Source: Rufibacter immobilis
GTDB lineage: Bacteria; Bacteroidota; Bacteroidia; Cytophagales; Hymenobacteraceae
DNA: 64,000 nt
Assembly: GCF_003721565.1 (NCBI RefSeq)
Contig: NZ_RJJE01000001.1
Coordinates: forward strand, 372,001-436,000
Reading direction: 5' to 3'
The translations under genes were made by a program, and so were the position numbers. How positions within the stretch are numbered: position 1 is the first letter of the stretch; every line of letters starts with the position of its first letter. The notes under the pieces are model-generated. The model ran no database searches. It was not told the origin of the DNA and worked only from the letters and a program-made list of their open reading frames with translations. Shown piece after piece: positions 43,355 to 52,024 of the stretch.

Positions 43355-43418
43355 AAGGCGCCGGTAGAGTAAAAGTGAGGTTGTTCTTAACACCTCACTT
43401 TTACTCTACCGGCGCCTT
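43355..43418. repeat. Long perfect palindrome with 27-bp arms
   Basis: The arms AAGGCGCCGGTAGAGTAAAA plus GTGAGGT (43355-43381) and their exact complement (43392-43418) surround a 10-base loop. Outside the arms, GTCAGC (left) and GCTGAC (right) pair again after a short mismatch, extending the structure. It lies between the 1832-residue gene's upstream region and the terminator repeat of the next gene. Confidence 0.85.
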
Positions 43419-43444
43419 GGAGCTGACACTGCTGTTTATCTTTC

Positions 43445-43482
43445 CGTTTAGGGGTTGTTTTTTGAAAATCAGCCCCTAAACG
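43445..43482. repeat. Dispersed hairpin repeat
   Basis: CGTTTAGGGGTTGTTTTTTG AAAATCAGCCCCTAAACG. It contains one G-T pair and one mismatch and lies 7 bases past the stop of the lipoprotein gene that ends at 43490. Confidence 0.85.
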
Positions 43483-43489
43483 TCTTCAA

Positions 43490-44560
43490 CTACTGGTATT
43501 GGATGTACAAGGGTTTGGGGTTGAGCGCCAGCACTTCTTTAGGAGTGTACAGTTTGGAACCGGGCTTCTTGGTATCATTGTAGTAGAAAATCTTAAACCC
43601 AGTGTACTGCACCGGTTCCCGTTTAATATAGGTGTTGTACGTGTTCTTCTTCAGCGCCCTGTCGCCCCAGCCGTCCATGTGCATGACAAACTGCACGTTG
43701 GGCCGCAGCTGAATGTTTTTGTAATTGGTGACCATACGCTTGGTGAAGCGGTGCACCACCAGAATCTTGGGCGGCAGGTTGTACCTAACGGCCAGGTCAT
43801 TGAGAAAAGCGGTGGCGTAATTGATTTCCTTCGCGTCTAAGGTACCAATCTTGCGCCCCGGCACGGCACCGTTCTTCATGGCAAACTCAGGGTCAATGCC
43901 TAGGTGCACCTGGGGTAGCTTGAGGTACTTCTCCAGGCGGGGCAACTCGGCCTCTACCGTGCTCTGCCCTATCTGGATGTCCAGAAACACAATGGCGTTT
44001 CTTCTGGCGGCCCAGGAAATCACGGTATCGGCTAGGTGGTCGCTCATTCTGAGGCGGTACATTCCCCCTTTGCCGGGTGCGCCCTGTGCCGTCACGAAGA
44101 TGAGGTGCAGGGCCGGTTGTACCGGAGTGGCGGGGTCTGCCGCCTGCCAGGCTTTCACTTCACCGTCCAGCTTCTCCAGCATTTTATCCGGGGCTATCTC
44201 CCCCAGAATGCCCATGCGTTTAGAGAGCGGATTTCCGTAATAGGCCACAATGCGCTTGTGCGGCAAAATAGCCCCGGGTTTGGAGGCAGCCTCGTCTTTC
44301 ACTACAACAGCAGGCGCGGCGGCGGCTGAGTCTGGGGTGGCGGTGGTATCTTTAGCCGGCACCGGAGCCGAAACCGTTTTTTTGGTTGTGTCAACTGCCG
44401 TCTGGCTAGAATCTGTTTTGGGTACGGAGGAACCGGAAGCCGGAGGAGTGCCGGTTTCTTTTCTGGCGCCTTCTGAGCTGCAAGCCGCCAGGAATCCAAA
44501 TGCTAGTACATATAAAAACTGCCGACAGCCCTTGCCTTTCCGGATCAAATCAATGTTCAT
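43490..44560 (-). CDS. Lipoprotein with a TIM-barrel-like domain, unknown function
   Basis: 356 residues. The N-terminal signal ends at FGFLAACSSE (lipobox Cys near 28). A low-complexity Thr/Ala/Pro/Lys spacer (about 30-95) tethers a compact domain (about 100-356) that begins IVAYYGNPLSKRMGILGEIAPDKM. It contains ALHLIFVTAQG, AIVFLDIQIGQSTVEAELPRL, VHLGIDPEFAM, ILVVHRFTKRMV, VQFVMHMDGWGD and closes YTPKEVLALNPKPLYIQYQ. The order of strands ending in Asp or His resembles a glycoside-hydrolase-like barrel; DPEF and HMDGWGD hold candidate acidic residues. I do not recognise a named family. The AYYGNP motif occurs in hypothetical cell-surface proteins of several phyla. Confidence 0.7.
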   Translation of the reverse strand: MNIDLIRKGKGCRQFLYVLAFGFLAACSSEGARKETGTPPASGSSVPKTDSSQTAVDTTKKTVSAPVPAKDTTATPDSAAAAPAVVVKDEAASKPGAILPHKRIVAYYGNPLSKRMGILGEIAPDKMLEKLDGEVKAWQAADPATPVQPALHLIFVTAQGAPGKGGMYRLRMSDHLADTVISWAARRNAIVFLDIQIGQSTVEAELPRLEKYLKLPQVHLGIDPEFAMKNGAVPGRKIGTLDAKEINYATAFLNDLAVRYNLPPKILVVHRFTKRMVTNYKNIQLRPNVQFVMHMDGWGDRALKKNTYNTYIKREPVQYTGFKIFYYNDTKKPGSKLYTPKEVLALNPKPLYIQYQ

Positions 44561-44743
44561 GGAGTACTACTGTAATAAGTAAATCTGTGTTCCCGCAGAA
44601 ACGGGTCTGGAAGATAGGCTTTTTCGCTTGCTTCTCCATAGGAATTGACCAAACGCCGTGAATTCTGCGGCACGGCGTTGAAAAACTGGCATCTCGCTTC
44701 ATTCTCTGTATTTATAGCGCTAAAATGAACTCGTTCCCTTTTT

Positions 44744-44751
44744 TAGTTTTG
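44744..44751 (+). promoter_or_regulatory. Possible -7 element for the response regulator gene
   Basis: TAGTTTTG matches TAnnTTTG 40 bases before the start codon. No TTG is placed correctly upstream. Confidence 0.3.
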
Positions 44752-44790
44752 CGTATATAATACCTTTACTGATCAATTAGCGCTCCCACC

Positions 44791-45216
44791 ATGGAAAAGA
44801 TAAACCGTGTCCTTTTAATTGACGACGACGACATCACCAACTACATGAACAAGAGGGTCTTAAACAAGATTGAGGTTGCGCAACAGATAGACGTAGTCAC
44901 AGACGGCCAAGCCGCCCTCACTTATTTAAGCAGTCCAGAGCATTTGCAGGCTACGTTACCCCTAGACCTGATTCTGGTAGACATCAAAATGTCTGGTATG
45001 GATGGTTTTGACTTCCTGGACCGCTATGAACAGCTGCCGCCGGCCCAAAAAGCCAAAAAGCTGTTCGCGCTGTCTTCCTCGGCCAGCTTTTATGACCTGC
45101 ATCGCCTCAAAGAATTCTCTGACGTAGACGGCCACCTGTCAAAACCGCTTACCCAGGCAGATGCTCTGCACCTCATCAAAGAGCACTTCGGCTCACAGGA
45201 CGAAGGCGCTTTGTAG
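44791..45216 (+). CDS. Single-domain response regulator (CheY/Rcp1-like)
   Basis: 141 residues forming only a receiver domain: acidic pocket LIDDDDITNYMNKRVL (residues 9-14), phospho-acceptor Asp64 in ILVDIKMSGMDG, Ser/Thr switch in ALSSSAS, and Lys in LSKPLT near 118. There is no output domain, so it should act by protein contact or as a phosphorelay shuttle. The style (DDDxITNxxNxRVL, then IKMSGMDGFDFL) is that of the Rcp1-like regulators common next to hybrid kinases, but no kinase gene is in the window. It converges on the BNR-repeat gene at a perfect repeat hairpin. Confidence 0.93.
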   Translation: MEKINRVLLIDDDDITNYMNKRVLNKIEVAQQIDVVTDGQAALTYLSSPEHLQATLPLDLILVDIKMSGMDGFDFLDRYEQLPPAQKAKKLFALSSSASFYDLHRLKEFSDVDGHLSKPLTQADALHLIKEHFGSQDEGAL

Positions 45217-45243
45217 AAAACTTTTCCCGGAGCGATCAAGAAG

Positions 45244-45304
45244 GAAGCCGCCTTGCGTTTAGGGGCCGTTTTTGAAAAAACGGCCCCTAAACGCAAGGCG
45301 GCTT
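45244..45304. repeat. Dispersed hairpin repeat with extended perfect arms
   Basis: Core GCGTTTAGGGGCCGTTTTT / AAAAACGGCCCCTAAACGC, extended outward by AAGCCGCCTT / AAGGCGGCTT, which is found at no other copy in the window. The total arm is about 29 bp, in a convergent gap. Confidence 0.92.
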
Positions 45305-45323
45305 TCTATTAAACTATCTGAGG

Positions 45324-48266
45324 CTATTCTCTGCCGCGGCGTTCTGGGGCTTTCAGAGTGAAGTCCTGAGTGACTTTGGCACCGTTGGCCTCCACTTCCA
45401 CCACGTACTTTCCGGGCTTCAGATAAAGCTGCGCATTGGCCGCTGGCGTTACTTTCACCGGCTCACCGGCTTTGCGGCCTTCGTTCAGGGCTTGTTCATA
45501 GGCAGCGGCGTGGGCGGCATCCAGCGTGAAGTCATAGCTAACGTAATTAAGCCCACGCTCACTTTGGTCTCTCAACTCTTTCAGGACCTGCCCTTTCTCC
45601 GTTTTCACCCGCACAGTAGTGGTACCGGCGGCATTCACATAAAACGGAATAGTGACCGCTGGCGCGAAAGCTTCGCTCCAGGCCCCAAACTTCTGCCCCC
45701 ACCGCTCCGAATACTGTGGCGCATTGAACGGGAACGCGTGCACTCCTTTCTTCTGCACCTCCGGCGTGAGTTGCTGCAGATGGGCTACATTGCCTATATA
45801 GATGGAACGGCCATGCGTACCCACCACCAGATCATTCTCCCTGGGGTGAATGGCCAAATCATGCACCGCCACCGCCGGCAACCCATCGCCCCCCAGTGCC
45901 TGGAAAGTTTTCCCTTTGTCTAAGGACACATACAATCCATTGTCTGAACCCACATACAGGATGTTAGGATTTTTAGGGTCTTCTTTGACCACGTTCAGCG
46001 GTTCTTTGGGTAAATCTGTGCCCAGGCGTTTCCAGGTTTTTCCGTAGTCCTGTGACACGTAGAGGTACGGCGTGAAATCATCCCAGCGGTACCCGTTCAA
46101 GGTGGCGTACACCGTACCCTCCTGCTCAGCAGAGGCCGCCAAACCACTGATCCACATATCCTGCGGCAGTTTATCTGAAATTTTAGTCCAGGAGTAACCG
46201 CCATCTCTGCTCACATGAATCAAACCATCGTCTGAGCCGGTGTAGAGCAGGCCGAATTTCTTGGGTGATTCCTCAATGGTAGTTAAGGTGCCGTAGCCCA
46301 CGTCGCCTTTGCGGCCGCCTTTGGTGAGATCCCCGGAAAGCGCTTCCATGTTCTCGCCTTTGTTGAGCGAACGGTGGAATTTATTGGAGCCGAAATACAG
46401 CACGTCCTGGTTGTGGCGCGACAGCAGAATAGGGCTTTCCCAGTTAAACCGAAGCGGCCGCTCCCCTAGCTGATGCTTGGGCTGGATGGAGAGCCGCTGC
46501 CCGGTAGCCTTGTTCAACCGGAAGTACGCCCCATACTGGGAGCCGGTGTACACGATGTTGTTGTCCCGGAAATCTACCTGTACCATCATGCCGTCGCCGC
46601 CGCCCAGGCGTTGGTAAGGATAGCGGCCGTTCTCGGTCCAGGCAGAGCTGGCCTGGTAACTGCTGGGGCCTCCCCACACGCCGTTGTCCTGCAGACCGCC
46701 GTACACTTGGTAAGGAGTGGCCATGTCAACGGCAACCGAATAGAATTGTCCCACGGCCGGAGTGTTGGCCTTGAACCAGGTCTTTCCGTCATCATAGGTG
46801 ATGTTGATGCCGCCGTCGTTGCCGTTGACCAGGTGCCCAGCGCGGTGCGGGCTCACCCACATGTCCTGATGGTCTGAGTGCACGTTATCGCCGCTGATCT
46901 CCCGCCAGGTCTTGCCGGCATCCTCTGATTTAAGCAAGGGCACACCCAGCACATACACATGGTCTGGATTCAACGGTGACACCCTGATCACGCCAAAGTA
47001 GTAACCGTAGGTATAATACAGATCATCTATGTAGCCCTCGTGGGTTTTCTTCCAGATCTGGCCACCATTGTCTGAGCGGTACACCTGCGCGCCGGTCACG
47101 GGCGTCTCAATCATGAGGGAGTTGGCGTCTACCAAGAAGTCTGAGAGTGCCACCGGCCTTATTTGCTCTGAGCGCACCAGCTCCTTCACACTTCTGGCGG
47201 TGTACTGGCGCGGGAAGTTGTTTTCATCCAGAAAAGTGTTGAGGGTGGCATCATCTAGCTTAAGGAAGTCTTCTTTGGTGAAATCCCTGAACTGCTCTTT
47301 TCGCAGCTTTTTGCCCGTGGCGGGCGCGGCTTTCACCTCCTGGCGCAGGTCTTGGTTATCTACGCTGGCGTACAGAATGTTGGGGTTCTGCGGGAAGATG
47401 CTCAGGCCAATGCGGCCTATCCCCTCTCCGCCGGGAAAACCGCTGCTACCGCCCGTGACGCGCTGCCAGGTTTCACCGCCGTTGGTGCTTTTGAAAATCC
47501 CGGATCCGCTACCACTTTCCACAAAATTCCAGGCGCGGCGCTGGCGATGCCACATGCTGGCGTACAGCGTATTGGGATTGGCCGGGTCTATGACCAAATC
47601 AACAGCCCCAGTATTGTCATCAGCGCCCTTCAGAACGTGTTTCCAGGTGGTGCCGCCGTCTGTGGTTTTATAGATGCCGCGCTCTGGGTTGGCAGAGTAG
47701 AGATGCCCCACGGCCGCCACCCACGCCACATTGGGGTCTGTGGGGTGCAGCATGATGCGCCCAATATGTTGGCTTTCCGGGAGGCCTTTGTACTGCCAGG
47801 TTTTGCCTCCATCCTGACTCTTGTATATCCCCATTCCGGAGTAAGAAGAGCGGCTGGAATTGGACTCGCCGGTGCCGGCCCAGATGGTGTTGGTTTTCCA
47901 GTCTACGGCCACGTCTCCCAAGGTCATGACCGCCTCACGGTCAAAGAGCGGTTCAAAAGAGATGCCGTTGTTGGTGGTGCGCCACAATCCGCCGGAGGCG
48001 TAGGCCACGTAGAATTGGGTTGGGTCTGCCGGGTTCACCTCCACGTCTACCACGCGCCCGCTCATAACGGTGGGCCCCACGTTCCGGAAGGGCAGATTGC
48101 CTACTAGGGAGTTTTGCTGCAATTTAAGCCGTTGCTCATAGCCTTCCAGACGGGCTTTGGCGGGGGTAAAAGGAGGTTGCTTTTCTTTCTTTTGGGCCAG
48201 AACCGGCAGGCTCAACAGCCCCATGAGCACCAGCGGAAAAACGGGTTTAGACAATGTGTAACGCAC
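45324..48266 (-). CDS. Secreted BNR/sortilin-type repeat protein (glycosyl-hydrolase-like beta-propeller)
   Basis: 980 residues with a signal peptide (KPVFPLVLMGLLSLPVLAQ). Most of the protein is a large propeller of sortilin/VPS10-like repeats with Asp-box (S/T-x-D-x-G-x-x-W) motifs visible many times: SQDGGKTWQYK, TTDGGTTWKHV, STNGGETWQRV, SEDAGKTWREI, SRDGGYSWTKI, SQDYGKTWKRL. The C-terminal 150 residues are a beta-rich module (VTIPFYVNAAGTTTVRVKT, KPGKYVVEVEANGAKVTQDF). This large family is abundant in Bacteroidota and usually annotated as glycosyl hydrolase or WD40/YVTN/BNR protein; enzyme activity is unproven for this subgroup. There is no clear T9SS tail. Confidence 0.9.
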   Translation of the reverse strand: MRYTLSKPVFPLVLMGLLSLPVLAQKKEKQPPFTPAKARLEGYEQRLKLQQNSLVGNLPFRNVGPTVMSGRVVDVEVNPADPTQFYVAYASGGLWRTTNNGISFEPLFDREAVMTLGDVAVDWKTNTIWAGTGESNSSRSSYSGMGIYKSQDGGKTWQYKGLPESQHIGRIMLHPTDPNVAWVAAVGHLYSANPERGIYKTTDGGTTWKHVLKGADDNTGAVDLVIDPANPNTLYASMWHRQRRAWNFVESGSGSGIFKSTNGGETWQRVTGGSSGFPGGEGIGRIGLSIFPQNPNILYASVDNQDLRQEVKAAPATGKKLRKEQFRDFTKEDFLKLDDATLNTFLDENNFPRQYTARSVKELVRSEQIRPVALSDFLVDANSLMIETPVTGAQVYRSDNGGQIWKKTHEGYIDDLYYTYGYYFGVIRVSPLNPDHVYVLGVPLLKSEDAGKTWREISGDNVHSDHQDMWVSPHRAGHLVNGNDGGINITYDDGKTWFKANTPAVGQFYSVAVDMATPYQVYGGLQDNGVWGGPSSYQASSAWTENGRYPYQRLGGGDGMMVQVDFRDNNIVYTGSQYGAYFRLNKATGQRLSIQPKHQLGERPLRFNWESPILLSRHNQDVLYFGSNKFHRSLNKGENMEALSGDLTKGGRKGDVGYGTLTTIEESPKKFGLLYTGSDDGLIHVSRDGGYSWTKISDKLPQDMWISGLAASAEQEGTVYATLNGYRWDDFTPYLYVSQDYGKTWKRLGTDLPKEPLNVVKEDPKNPNILYVGSDNGLYVSLDKGKTFQALGGDGLPAVAVHDLAIHPRENDLVVGTHGRSIYIGNVAHLQQLTPEVQKKGVHAFPFNAPQYSERWGQKFGAWSEAFAPAVTIPFYVNAAGTTTVRVKTEKGQVLKELRDQSERGLNYVSYDFTLDAAHAAAYEQALNEGRKAGEPVKVTPAANAQLYLKPGKYVVEVEANGAKVTQDFTLKAPERRGRE

Positions 48267-48401
48267 AGAGACGAGGGTTAGGTGGATGTACAGCGATGAC
48301 GCCTATCTTACCCCTGAAAGTAAGGGAATTTCAGGAGTTAACGAAACCGCCCCTCTTAATTTACCAGCCAGCGTACCCTTCTGGTTGCAGCCTGAACCCA
48401 A

Positions 48402-48457
48402 ACCGCCCCGCGTTTAGGGGCCGTTTTTCTAAAAACGGCCCCTAAACGCGGGGCGGT
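48402..48457. repeat. Dispersed hairpin repeat with extended perfect arms
   Basis: Same core as the copy at 45244, extended by ACCGCCCC / GGGGCGGT. It lies 24 bases past the alpha/beta-hydrolase stop. The extension differs from those at 45244 and 54705. Confidence 0.92.
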
Positions 48458-48480
48458 CCCTTTATAAGAACATCGCTTTT

Positions 48481-49278
48481 CTATTGCGGCTGTGCGTTGG
48501 CGGGAGAAAGCGTTTCCGCGAATTTAAGCAGCGCCTGCCGGGTAAGCGCCGTACGTTCCCACATGCCCATGTGCCCCACGTGCCCCAGAAAATACGTCAT
48601 GCTGTTCTCTGGAAGGTGGCATTGCTGCAACGTGGCCTCCAAGGGCACCGCCGGGTCTTCTTTGCCCGCCAGAAAAAAAACCGGGGCCACGGTGGTTTTA
48701 AGCTCCTCAGTTCTGTCTGCCCGGTCGCGCATGGCCTGGAGGCAGCCTATAATCGTTTCTGGAGGGGTGGCTTTGCCGATAGCCTGCATTTTCTCTATAG
48801 CGGCCTGGCAACTCTGCCGGTTACTCTCCGCGAAGAGCGGCGCCACGAAGGAATCCATGAACTTGTCCACGCCGTGTTTCTGCACAAAATCGGCGGTTTT
48901 GTTGCGGGCTTCCTTTTTCTCCTCGGTGTCTGGCAGAGCGCTGGAATGGAACAGGCAGAGCCCGAAGAGCAATTCTGGAAACTCTTCGGCCAGGGCCAGG
49001 CTCACGTAGCCGCCCATGGAGTGCCCCACCAGCAGACACTTGTCTACCTGGAGCTGCCGCAGGGTTTCCCGCACCTGCCGCGCCTGGTTCTCCATGGAAT
49101 AATCGTCTGTGGGTGGGTTCTCGCCGTGGCCGGGTAAGTCAAGGGCAATCACGCGGAACTGGTGCTGGAGGGGTTTGGTGAAATCGGTCCAGAGGTCTTT
49201 GCTTTCGCAGAAACCGTGCAGAAAGACAAGGACGGGACCAGAACCGGCATCGGTGTAAGCCAGAGTGGAATGGGTCAT
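48481..49278 (-). CDS. Alpha/beta-hydrolase
   Basis: 265 residues, single domain, no signal. Oxyanion-hole LHGFCESKDLW, nucleophile elbow GHSMGGYVSLALAEEFPE (Ser near 98), late acid Asp in LAGKEDPAVPLE and His in LGHVGHMGMWE. The length and lid region (residues 130-190) place it with small esterases and MhpC/BioH-like hydrolases acting on esters or C-C bonds. Nothing in the neighbourhood points to a substrate. Flanking genes are on the same strand but are separated by repeats, so it is probably monocistronic. Confidence 0.92.
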   Translation of the reverse strand: MTHSTLAYTDAGSGPVLVFLHGFCESKDLWTDFTKPLQHQFRVIALDLPGHGENPPTDDYSMENQARQVRETLRQLQVDKCLLVGHSMGGYVSLALAEEFPELLFGLCLFHSSALPDTEEKKEARNKTADFVQKHGVDKFMDSFVAPLFAESNRQSCQAAIEKMQAIGKATPPETIIGCLQAMRDRADRTEELKTTVAPVFFLAGKEDPAVPLEATLQQCHLPENSMTYFLGHVGHMGMWERTALTRQALLKFAETLSPANAQPQ

Positions 49279-49291
49279 GGGAATGTATTTT

Positions 49292-49329
49292 CGTTTTAGG
49301 TCCGTTTTACGAGAAAGAGCCGCTAAACG
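49292..49329. repeat. Dispersed hairpin repeat, decayed copy
   Basis: CGTTTTAGGTCCGTTTTACG AGAAAGAGCCGCTAAACG. The outer arms pair while the centre is mismatched. It lies 11 bases past the stop of the 94-residue membrane protein gene. Confidence 0.6.
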
Positions 49330-49340
49330 GCAATTGGAAT

Positions 49341-49625
49341 TTAGTGCGGTTGGGGCTGGGGGTTTAAGGCGGCGGCATCGGCCAGTTTCTGGTTTCTCTT
49401 CCGGATGGTGATTCGACTCACCAAAACGGTGATCACACCAATGAAGAGGGCTTTCTTCTGGAGTTGAAAGTGCGCCATCACCTCAGAGAATGTCATCTTT
49501 TGCCCAGCGAGCAGCTGCTTGAGGGGCGTGTATAAATCTATGACGAGGTAAATGGTGAGGGTGAGTAGGAAAGAGCCCAGGCAGATGAGGACTTTCTCTT
49601 TCAGCGGAATGGAGGGTACAGCCAT
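49341..49625 (-). CDS. Small two-helix membrane protein, unknown
   Basis: 94 residues with two hydrophobic segments (about 12-30, VLICLGSFLLTLTIYLVIDLY; about 55-70, ALFIGVITVLVS) separated by a polar stretch and followed by a basic RITIRKRNQKL and a Pro/Gln tail. Both termini are likely cytoplasmic. I recognise no family. The frame is bounded by repeats on both sides and has no overlapping credible alternative; a longer overlapping frame on the same strand (49483-49734) runs through the repeat and is rejected. Confidence 0.55.
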   Translation of the reverse strand: MAVPSIPLKEKVLICLGSFLLTLTIYLVIDLYTPLKQLLAGQKMTFSEVMAHFQLQKKALFIGVITVLVSRITIRKRNQKLADAAALNPQPQPH

Positions 49626-49693
49626 GAAAACGGATTTCTGATTTTCTGAAAGATAATGATTTTATCTCTAATACGGCCTCGCCTGCCTTTTCA

Positions 49694-49732
49694 CGTTTAG
49701 GGGCTCTTTTTGGAAAAACTGCCCCTAAACGC
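49694..49732. repeat. Dispersed hairpin repeat
   Basis: CGTTTAGGGGCTCTTTTTGG AAAAACTGCCCCTAAACGC. The stem has a two-base internal mismatch (TC against CT). It lies between the dxs terminator position and the small membrane protein gene. Confidence 0.85.
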
Positions 49733-49787
49733 AAAAGGCCCCACCGGTACTTAAACCGGCGGGCCTTTCTTATAAGTTAATGCCAGG

Positions 49788-51704
49788 CTACACGCGCACG
49801 GCAACGTCCATCATCTCTCTTACGGCACGCTCAATGCCTTCGGGGTCAAAACCGCAGAGGCGGTGCAGCTCCAGTTGGCTACCGTGCTCCACAATCACGT
49901 CTGGGATACCGAGGCGTTTCACCTGGGCCTGGTAGCCATGATCGGCCATGAACTCCAGCACCGCGCTCCCGAAACCGCCTTGCAGGCAGCCGTCTTCCAC
50001 GGTGAGTACTTTGTCATACTTCTGGAAGATGTGGTGCAGCAATTTCTCATCCAGCGGCTTGGCAAAGCGCATGTCAAAATGGCCCGGACGGAGCCCGTCC
50101 AGTTTCAGGTTTTTGCACACATCTACCACATAGTTGCCAATGTGGCCAATGGTTAGAACTGCTACTTCCTCGCCTTCCTGTATGGTGCGGCCTTTGCCTA
50201 CCTCAATCAGTTCCAGCGGGGTGCGCCAGGCGGGCATCACTCCCTCGCCGCGCGGGTAACGGATGGTGAAAGGCCCCATGCCGTCCTGACTGGCGGTGAA
50301 CATGAGGTTACGCAACTCCTGCTCGTTCATAGGCGAAGACACCACCATGTTAGGGATGCAGCGCATGTAGGCAATGTCATAGGAGCCGTGGTGGGTCTGG
50401 CCGTCGGCGCCGGCAAAACCGGCCCGGTCCAGGCAGAAAACTACGTGCAGGTTCTGCAGACACACGTCATGCACCACCTGGTCATAGCCGCGCTGCATGA
50501 AGCTGGAGTAGATGTTGCAGAACGGTACCAGCCCTTGCGTGGCCAGACCCGCCGAGAAGGTGACGGCGTGCTGTTCGGCAATTCCCACATCCAGCGCGCG
50601 GTCTGGCATGGCCTTCATCATGATGTTCATGGAAGACCCACTGGGCATGGCGGGCGTTACCCCAAAAATCTTCGGGTTCTGCTCAGCCATCTCCAGCAGC
50701 GTGTGCCCAAACACATCCTGGTACTTGGGTGGCTGCGGCGTGGTGTGGTGTACTTTGTAGATTTCGCCGGTTACTTTGTCAAACAGGCCGGGCGCGTGCC
50801 ACTTGGTCTGCTCTTTCTCCGCCAGGGCGAAGCCCTTGCCCTTTACCGTCACACAGTGCAGGATTTTAGGGCCCGGTATCTTTTTAAGGTCGTTGAGGAC
50901 CATGGCCAGATGATGCACATCGTGCCCGTCAATCGGCCCGAAATAGCGGAATTTAAGGCTCTCAAATAAGTTGCTCTGCTTCAGGAGCGTGGCTTTGATG
51001 CCGCTTTCCACCTTAGAGGCAATCTGCTGGGCATTGGGCCCAAACTTGCTGATCTTGCCCAGAATGTTCCAGATCTCGTCGCGCACTTTGTTGTAGGTGC
51101 GGGAGGTGGTAATATCTGTGAGGTATTCTTTGAGCGCGCCCACGTTGGGGTCAATGCTCATGCAGTTGTCATTGAGCACCACCAGCAGATCGGCGTCAGT
51201 GGCGCCTGCGTGGTTAAGGGCCTCAAAGGCCATACCGGCGGTCATGGAACCGTCGCCAATCACGGCTATGTGGTGGCGGTCCAGTTCCTGTTTGTATTGG
51301 GAGGCCACGGCCATGCCCAGAGCCGCCGAGATAGACGTGCTGGAGTGGCCTACGCCAAAGGTATCATACTCGCTTTCTTTGCGTTTGGGAAAGCCGGAGA
51401 TGCCGTTGAGTTTACGGTTGGTATGGAAGGCGTCGCGGCGGCCAGTCAGGATCTTATGGCCGTAGGCCTGGTGCCCCACGTCCCAGACCAGCTGGTCATA
51501 CGGCGTGTTGAACACGTAGTGCAACGCCACCGTCAGTTCCACCACGCCCAGGCTCGCCCCAAAGTGCCCCCCGTAGATAGACACATTATCAATGATGAAC
51601 TGCCGTAATTCCTGGCACACCTGCAGCAACTGGTCTTCAGACAGCTGGCGCAAATCGGCTGGCGAATCAATCTTGGCCAGCAGTTCTCCGGGTTCAATGA
51701 TCAT
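49788..51704 (-). CDS. dxs: 1-deoxy-D-xylulose-5-phosphate synthase
   Basis: 638 residues. It is the thiamine-diphosphate enzyme that joins pyruvate and glyceraldehyde 3-phosphate at the start of the MEP isoprenoid pathway. Landmarks are YGGHFGASLGVVELTVALHYVF, WDVGHQAYGHKILTGR, GVGHSSTSISAALGMA, the ThDP motif GDGSMTAGMAFEALNHAG...LVVLNDN, GPIDGHDV, VGIAEQHAVTFSAGLA, AGADGQTHHGSYD and IRYPRGEG. The C-terminal transketolase fold ends with EDGCLQGGFGSAVLEF. It is divergent from scpA, with a 320-base gap that carries one repeat. Its isoprenoids would feed the prenyltransferase encoded at 62.4 kb. Confidence 0.97.
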   Translation of the reverse strand: MIIEPGELLAKIDSPADLRQLSEDQLLQVCQELRQFIIDNVSIYGGHFGASLGVVELTVALHYVFNTPYDQLVWDVGHQAYGHKILTGRRDAFHTNRKLNGISGFPKRKESEYDTFGVGHSSTSISAALGMAVASQYKQELDRHHIAVIGDGSMTAGMAFEALNHAGATDADLLVVLNDNCMSIDPNVGALKEYLTDITTSRTYNKVRDEIWNILGKISKFGPNAQQIASKVESGIKATLLKQSNLFESLKFRYFGPIDGHDVHHLAMVLNDLKKIPGPKILHCVTVKGKGFALAEKEQTKWHAPGLFDKVTGEIYKVHHTTPQPPKYQDVFGHTLLEMAEQNPKIFGVTPAMPSGSSMNIMMKAMPDRALDVGIAEQHAVTFSAGLATQGLVPFCNIYSSFMQRGYDQVVHDVCLQNLHVVFCLDRAGFAGADGQTHHGSYDIAYMRCIPNMVVSSPMNEQELRNLMFTASQDGMGPFTIRYPRGEGVMPAWRTPLELIEVGKGRTIQEGEEVAVLTIGHIGNYVVDVCKNLKLDGLRPGHFDMRFAKPLDEKLLHHIFQKYDKVLTVEDGCLQGGFGSAVLEFMADHGYQAQVKRLGIPDVIVEHGSQLELHRLCGFDPEGIERAVREMMDVAVRV

Positions 51705-51905
51705 AGGTATGCAATTGGGTGGATATGGGTGAAACAGGGAAAGGCTCTGAAAGTTTACCTATACGTGCAACGCCCAAGTAAAAGGTAAAATTACAGATTT
51801 TTTCTTACAGTAGCCCTCTCCCGCCGCTGAACCGAAGAAGACAAATAAAATGCCAGAAAACCTGCCTTTGGCCAAAGAATAGCCGTTCTGCCGCGGGCTT
51901 CACGT

Positions 51906-51944
51906 GCGTTTAGGGGCTGTTTTTCAGAAATTAAGGCAAAAACG
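51906..51944. repeat. Dispersed hairpin repeat, asymmetric copy in a divergent gap
   Basis: GCGTTTAGGGGCTGTTTTTC AGAAATTAAGGCAAAAACG. It lies between the dxs and scpA starts, not at a gene end. The remainder of 51705-52024 shows nothing else I can name. Confidence 0.7.
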
Positions 51945-52024
51945 ACTAAAGGTGGGAGGAACATTGGCGGATGGCGTTTCTTCTGCTTAATTTTGAGACT
52001 TGAACCATTGCCGTACGCTAGCCT

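Noticed and set aside
49483-49734. 83-residue minus-strand frame overlapping the small membrane protein
   Set aside because: Its first residues are encoded by a hairpin repeat and it overlaps a better frame with two TM segments.
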